Positions 18,558 to 21,925 of a stretch of 21,925 bases of DNA are shown here, in pieces. The notes beneath the pieces were generated by a model, which had not been told where the DNA came from, ran no database searches, and saw only the letters and a list, made by a program, of their open reading frames with translations. The stretch comes from Euprymna scolopes. Lineage: Eukaryota > Mollusca > Cephalopoda > Sepiida > Sepiolidae. The translations under genes and the position numbers were made by a program. Position 1 is the stretch's first letter; every line of letters begins with the position of its first letter. Where the stretch lies: positions 110,769,570-110,791,494 of the forward strand of contig CM044490.1 of NCBI GenBank assembly GCA_024364805.1, in the 5' to 3' direction.

Positions 18558-19825
18558 TTTTATAACGACTTTTGGGGATTGAAGCTTCATTGATATGATA
18601 ATTAGTTCATATCAAACTATACATTATGAAATAATATTACACATATGTCAAGCAATTGCACAGTTCTTAAAAAACAATCTTTAGTTCGAAGTGGAATGAG
18701 ACGGTAAATTGATTCCAAACTTTAATGCTTCTAAGACTAAGCTCTTTTTCTTTAACAATTACAAAAAGCTTTCTCAAACACCGATTTGCATGGATATGTT
18801 GGAACTATTTCTACAAATGCCTTTCATTAACATTAATAGGCAATATAATCTGGAACAAATACATTGAGTACGTTGCAAAAGCTGCTGAAAAGAAGGTGCG
18901 CTCTCTACAATGTTAGAAAATTACTTTAAAATATTCTGTATAGAGTATTGTTGTCACATCTCGATTGATGCATCTGCCGCTAGTCTATCTCTTTTAGTCA
19001 GGGTTCTAAAAAATCTCCCATCTAATATGTCCCGCATTACTCTGACTGTTTTACAAGTATTTTACTAGAATGTTCTCTGATGAACTCATCGTAATTGTAC
19101 ACCACGAAAAACTCGTTTAGCCACAAATCATCGATATCTTCACTGTAGATATTCCTACATATAGGAAAAAATCTAATCTAATAGCGTCTTCCCTCGGACT
19201 GTTTAACGTTGGAACTCCCTATCTGATCTTTGACTATATTGACATGTAGAAGATTAAATGTAATATAAACCAACATATGGCTTATCTCTTTACATACTCC
19301 TCTGTAACCATTGTCCCTCGGGATCAATTGGCTATATGCCTTGTTATGAGGTGGGGAAAAATAATGTCGTAAAAAATACCGGGAGAGACAAGCTGAGATA
19401 TTAATAATATAAAAATGACATTAAAGACAGTTATTAATCGCGGCGGGTTCATTGTACTCCACAAACCAGCGACGCCATGGCACTTAGCTGTTAACATAAA
19501 GAATTTTTAAAAGTTGTTGGTAAAACGAAGGTATTTTGTTTCGGATGAATTCAAACTAAGAAAACGGGCGTTTCTGTTTTCTTGATTTCATTCGAAATGG
19601 TGTAGTTGTTAGAATAAAAGTGACGACAACGGTGAGAAAGAGAAAACGGGAACAGAGTTCGACGGAGAACAATCAAGTTAAAAGATGTGTTGACTAACGA
19701 CAAGAACTTAACAACACACGCATACCCTTAGCTATCAATGATCGCGTCTGTATTGCTTTTATTATGTATGTAAACTCTGGACAATGACTTTGTGACTTCT
19801 TATCATCAACAAAATTTCCTAACAC
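18558..19825. other. AT-rich stretch, no recognised gene
   Basis: A 63-codon plus frame at 18725-18916 is F/L/S-rich with no known family. A GC-richer patch at 19438-19495 reads as GGCGGGTTCATTGTACTCC and ACCAGCGACGCCATGGCAC. It may be a scrap of a dispersed repeat, but I cannot name it. Confidence 0.5.
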
Positions 19826-20150
19826 TGGGAAAAGAAGGAGAAAAGGAAGAGGTAAAAAGGACGAAGAGGATGAAGACGAAGATGAATAGATAGAAGTATG
19901 AGGAAAGTGAGTAGAAAATGAAAAGAAGAACTAAAAAAAGAAAAGAAAAAGGGAGGGAAATAGAGAAAAGGGGGGGTGGAGAATGATGGAGAAGAAAACG
20001 AAATGTGGGGGAAGAATAGGAATAATAAAAAAGAAGAAAACCAAAGATGAAGTGAAGGGATAAAGGAAGAGGAAGAAGAACAACAACAACAACAACAAGA
20101 AGTCGAAGAAGGACAAGAAAGAGGAGACGAAAAAAGAAAAGTGAGAAGAC
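19826..20150 (+). repeat. Second long polypurine tract (~320 bp) with an AAC run
   Basis: The plus strand is almost all A and G, with a G7 run near 19971-19977 and a short ACA/AAC microsatellite (AACAACAACAACAACAAC) near 20080-20098. Minus-strand frames over it (up to 129 codons, F/L/S/V-rich) are composition artefacts. Confidence 0.9.
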
Positions 20151-20159
20151 GAACCACCA

Positions 20160-21925
20160 ACATGTTTTATAGCTAGGATAGTCAAAGTTGTGCATGTGGT
20201 TTCACATTAAGTTGATAGTTTGATGTTATTTCGGTAACCGGAAGCACAAACTATTAATCATAATTAATTAAAACGAGGATCACAAACTATCAATCATAAA
20301 GAAAGGGTTGCTCATTTGGGACGTTATGCTTCTTATTGGTCTGTAAAATTCTTCTAAATAAATGTTTACGTGAATTCTTGTGAGACGATGTAAGCAATGA
20401 ACCGAGTCATTTGTCAAATAGCCAGGAAAAAGAGGAGGTCATTTATTTGACTAGACAGTGTCGGATTTAGACTTATTAATCACTCAGTGAATGGAAGAGT
20501 TATTTTCTAATTCTGGCCACATTAAATAAGAAAAGTCGCATTGATTTTATTTTCCAAGGAGTGAAAACAAGCTCACGTAAATTATATTACTGCTTAAAAT
20601 GGCGAATTCTGCATCGGTAAAACAACAAGATTCTCTAATTATGAATTCAATAAAGATATTACAGCCAGATTGCTAGAGTAATGTAAAAAAATTATACTAA
20701 GCAGCGAATTACGTCCCATGGCTAAAAGAGATACACAGATGACAGCTGTATGAAAATATAACAAATAAAAATGTTTGCTAAAGTAAAATACTTAACGCAA
20801 TGGATATGTGAATAAAAGTATTAGAATGTAGACACATACGTAAGTGCAAGAAGGAAGTATCACTTACAGGGTGTATGTGTGTTAAAATATGTTTTAACCG
20901 AGTCGATTGTTAACCAGTCGGGCAGTAAACAGCATACGGGTGCTTAAGAAAAGATAGAAGTGTCACCTTTATGAGCAGAGTAATAACATTGAGTGCTTAC
21001 ATAGAAGTAAAGCTGCCACCAGTATAGGCCGAACAATTTAATGCGATGGGCACAATAAAGAAAGTAAATACATCCATTAGCTGAATGAAACACAGGTGGA
21101 AGGCCATGACAGTTGGGAGCGCGCGTGATTTTTAAAAAATCGGTTCATTTTTGATCCATGAGAAAGCTTGAAATGGCAATATATCTTCTTCCGATTTTTT
21201 TTTTGCTTACTCCAAAGCTCTCCGACTAGTACTCGTTGGCACCAACTCGAAAAATAAAGATAGCAAACATTTTATATATCTGTATTTGTTGACTTTCGTT
21301 TAATCACGACAGAAAAATACTACAGATAACGTTTCTATTTTTTTTTACTAAATGAAGATTAGTTACTCGTATTATTTGGTTCTCATGTTCAGTGTTATAT
21401 TTCTAACGTTTCACCCGACGTAACTTTCAGCTTTCTTAATGTGTATCTTGTCAAAATCGGAAATCTTTCTGTCGAACTTGGGAATCTGCACGTGATAACG
21501 AAGGCACCCTTTATTTAATCTACGGTGGTAGCATTCTCGTTTTGACAGATATGACTGGATAAAAATCCCAAGTAATTTGCGGTTGTATTTTTCGGTGTCA
21601 CTCGCACTGAGGAGTGAACCATCAACGTCTAGAAATGTAACTTAACAACTGAATTTTACCATGTAATTAATGAGCGAGTGGGACGTGTGCACATAAACAC
21701 ATTTCAGATAGACTTTGATATACATTCTTGTGTACTATAAATATGACCGGAATTGCATATATCACCGAAAACAAAGAAAGGCTTACATTCTAGGTAAGGG
21801 AGTTAGAATTGTGTAACGCAAAATAAATAAGCACAATTAAATATTTTCAGGAATGCCGGTTCATGTCTTTATAAGATACAAACAAGATAAACAAAGAGTG
21901 CAAGTAAAGAGTAGGAAATACACAT
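20160..21925. other. AT-rich end of window, no recognised gene
   Basis: No protein-like frame of note. The part at about 20860-21130 is somewhat GC-richer and looks like a distinct dispersed-repeat relic, but I cannot assign it. A perfect GATTTTTAAAAAATC-type palindrome near 21127 is trivial A/T pairing. Confidence 0.5.
20244..20300 (+). repeat. Short tandem duplication
   Basis: CACAAACTATTAATCATAA (20245-20263) recurs as CACAAACTATCAATCATAA (20281-20299), a 36-base offset with one difference. The spacer is not duplicated. Confidence 0.8.

Noticed and set aside
19806-20195. 129-, 114- and 84-codon overlapping minus-strand frames
   Set aside because: All three lie over the second polypurine tract in different frames, which is the mark of composition and not coding.

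Overview
The window reads as repeat-rich, non-coding DNA from an invertebrate animal. It is roughly two-thirds A+T by eye. It has no operon-like coding, no long intact open reading frame, and several eukaryotic repeat classes: a Ty3/gypsy fossil, two decayed LINE reverse transcriptase fragments, a MITE-like foldback element, a 5S rRNA-like relic and several minisatellites. The exact taxon cannot be settled from the sequence. The style of the Ty3/gypsy and LINE fragments fits a flatworm, mollusc or other invertebrate. No complete host gene was recognised.

Layout. Positions 1-415 are plain AT-rich DNA. About 415-4058 is a GC-richer block holding an old Ty3/gypsy element on the minus strand. Its parts appear in the family order (gag with a CCHC knuckle, a possible protease region, reverse transcriptase, RNase H, integrase), and a 24-bp minisatellite lies at its gag-side end. 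Positions 4059-6480 are AT-rich, with a few short open stretches that could be exons but are unproven, and one foldback hairpin. Positions 6481-7040 hold the C-terminal part of a LINE reverse transcriptase, plus strand, broken by stops but in one frame. Positions 7471-8452 are a nested repeat zone: four degenerate copies of a ~148-bp satellite unit, a 148-bp MITE inserted between copies 1 and 2, then a 20-bp minisatellite with a homogenised core.

Positions 8500-13740 are mostly featureless AT-rich DNA, with a slightly GC-richer relic at 9771-10460 and one half of a dispersed ~65-bp repeat pair. A 34-bp repeat sits at 13749-13839, directly next to the second half of that pair. A full-length but diverged 5S rRNA-like sequence lies at 14896-15014, followed by a ~500-bp polypurine tract. 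A second LINE fragment, covering the RT palm, is at 17160-17484. At 17749-18557 two ~76-bp direct repeats enclose two tandem arrays with units of about 50 bp and a shorter motif. A second ~320-bp polypurine tract is at 19826-20150, and the rest is AT-rich.

There is no gene cooperation to describe. The biology here is repeat birth, nesting and decay. The most informative items are the MITE-in-satellite nesting, which gives relative ages, the 5S-derived relic, and the direct-repeat-bounded array at 17749-18557.
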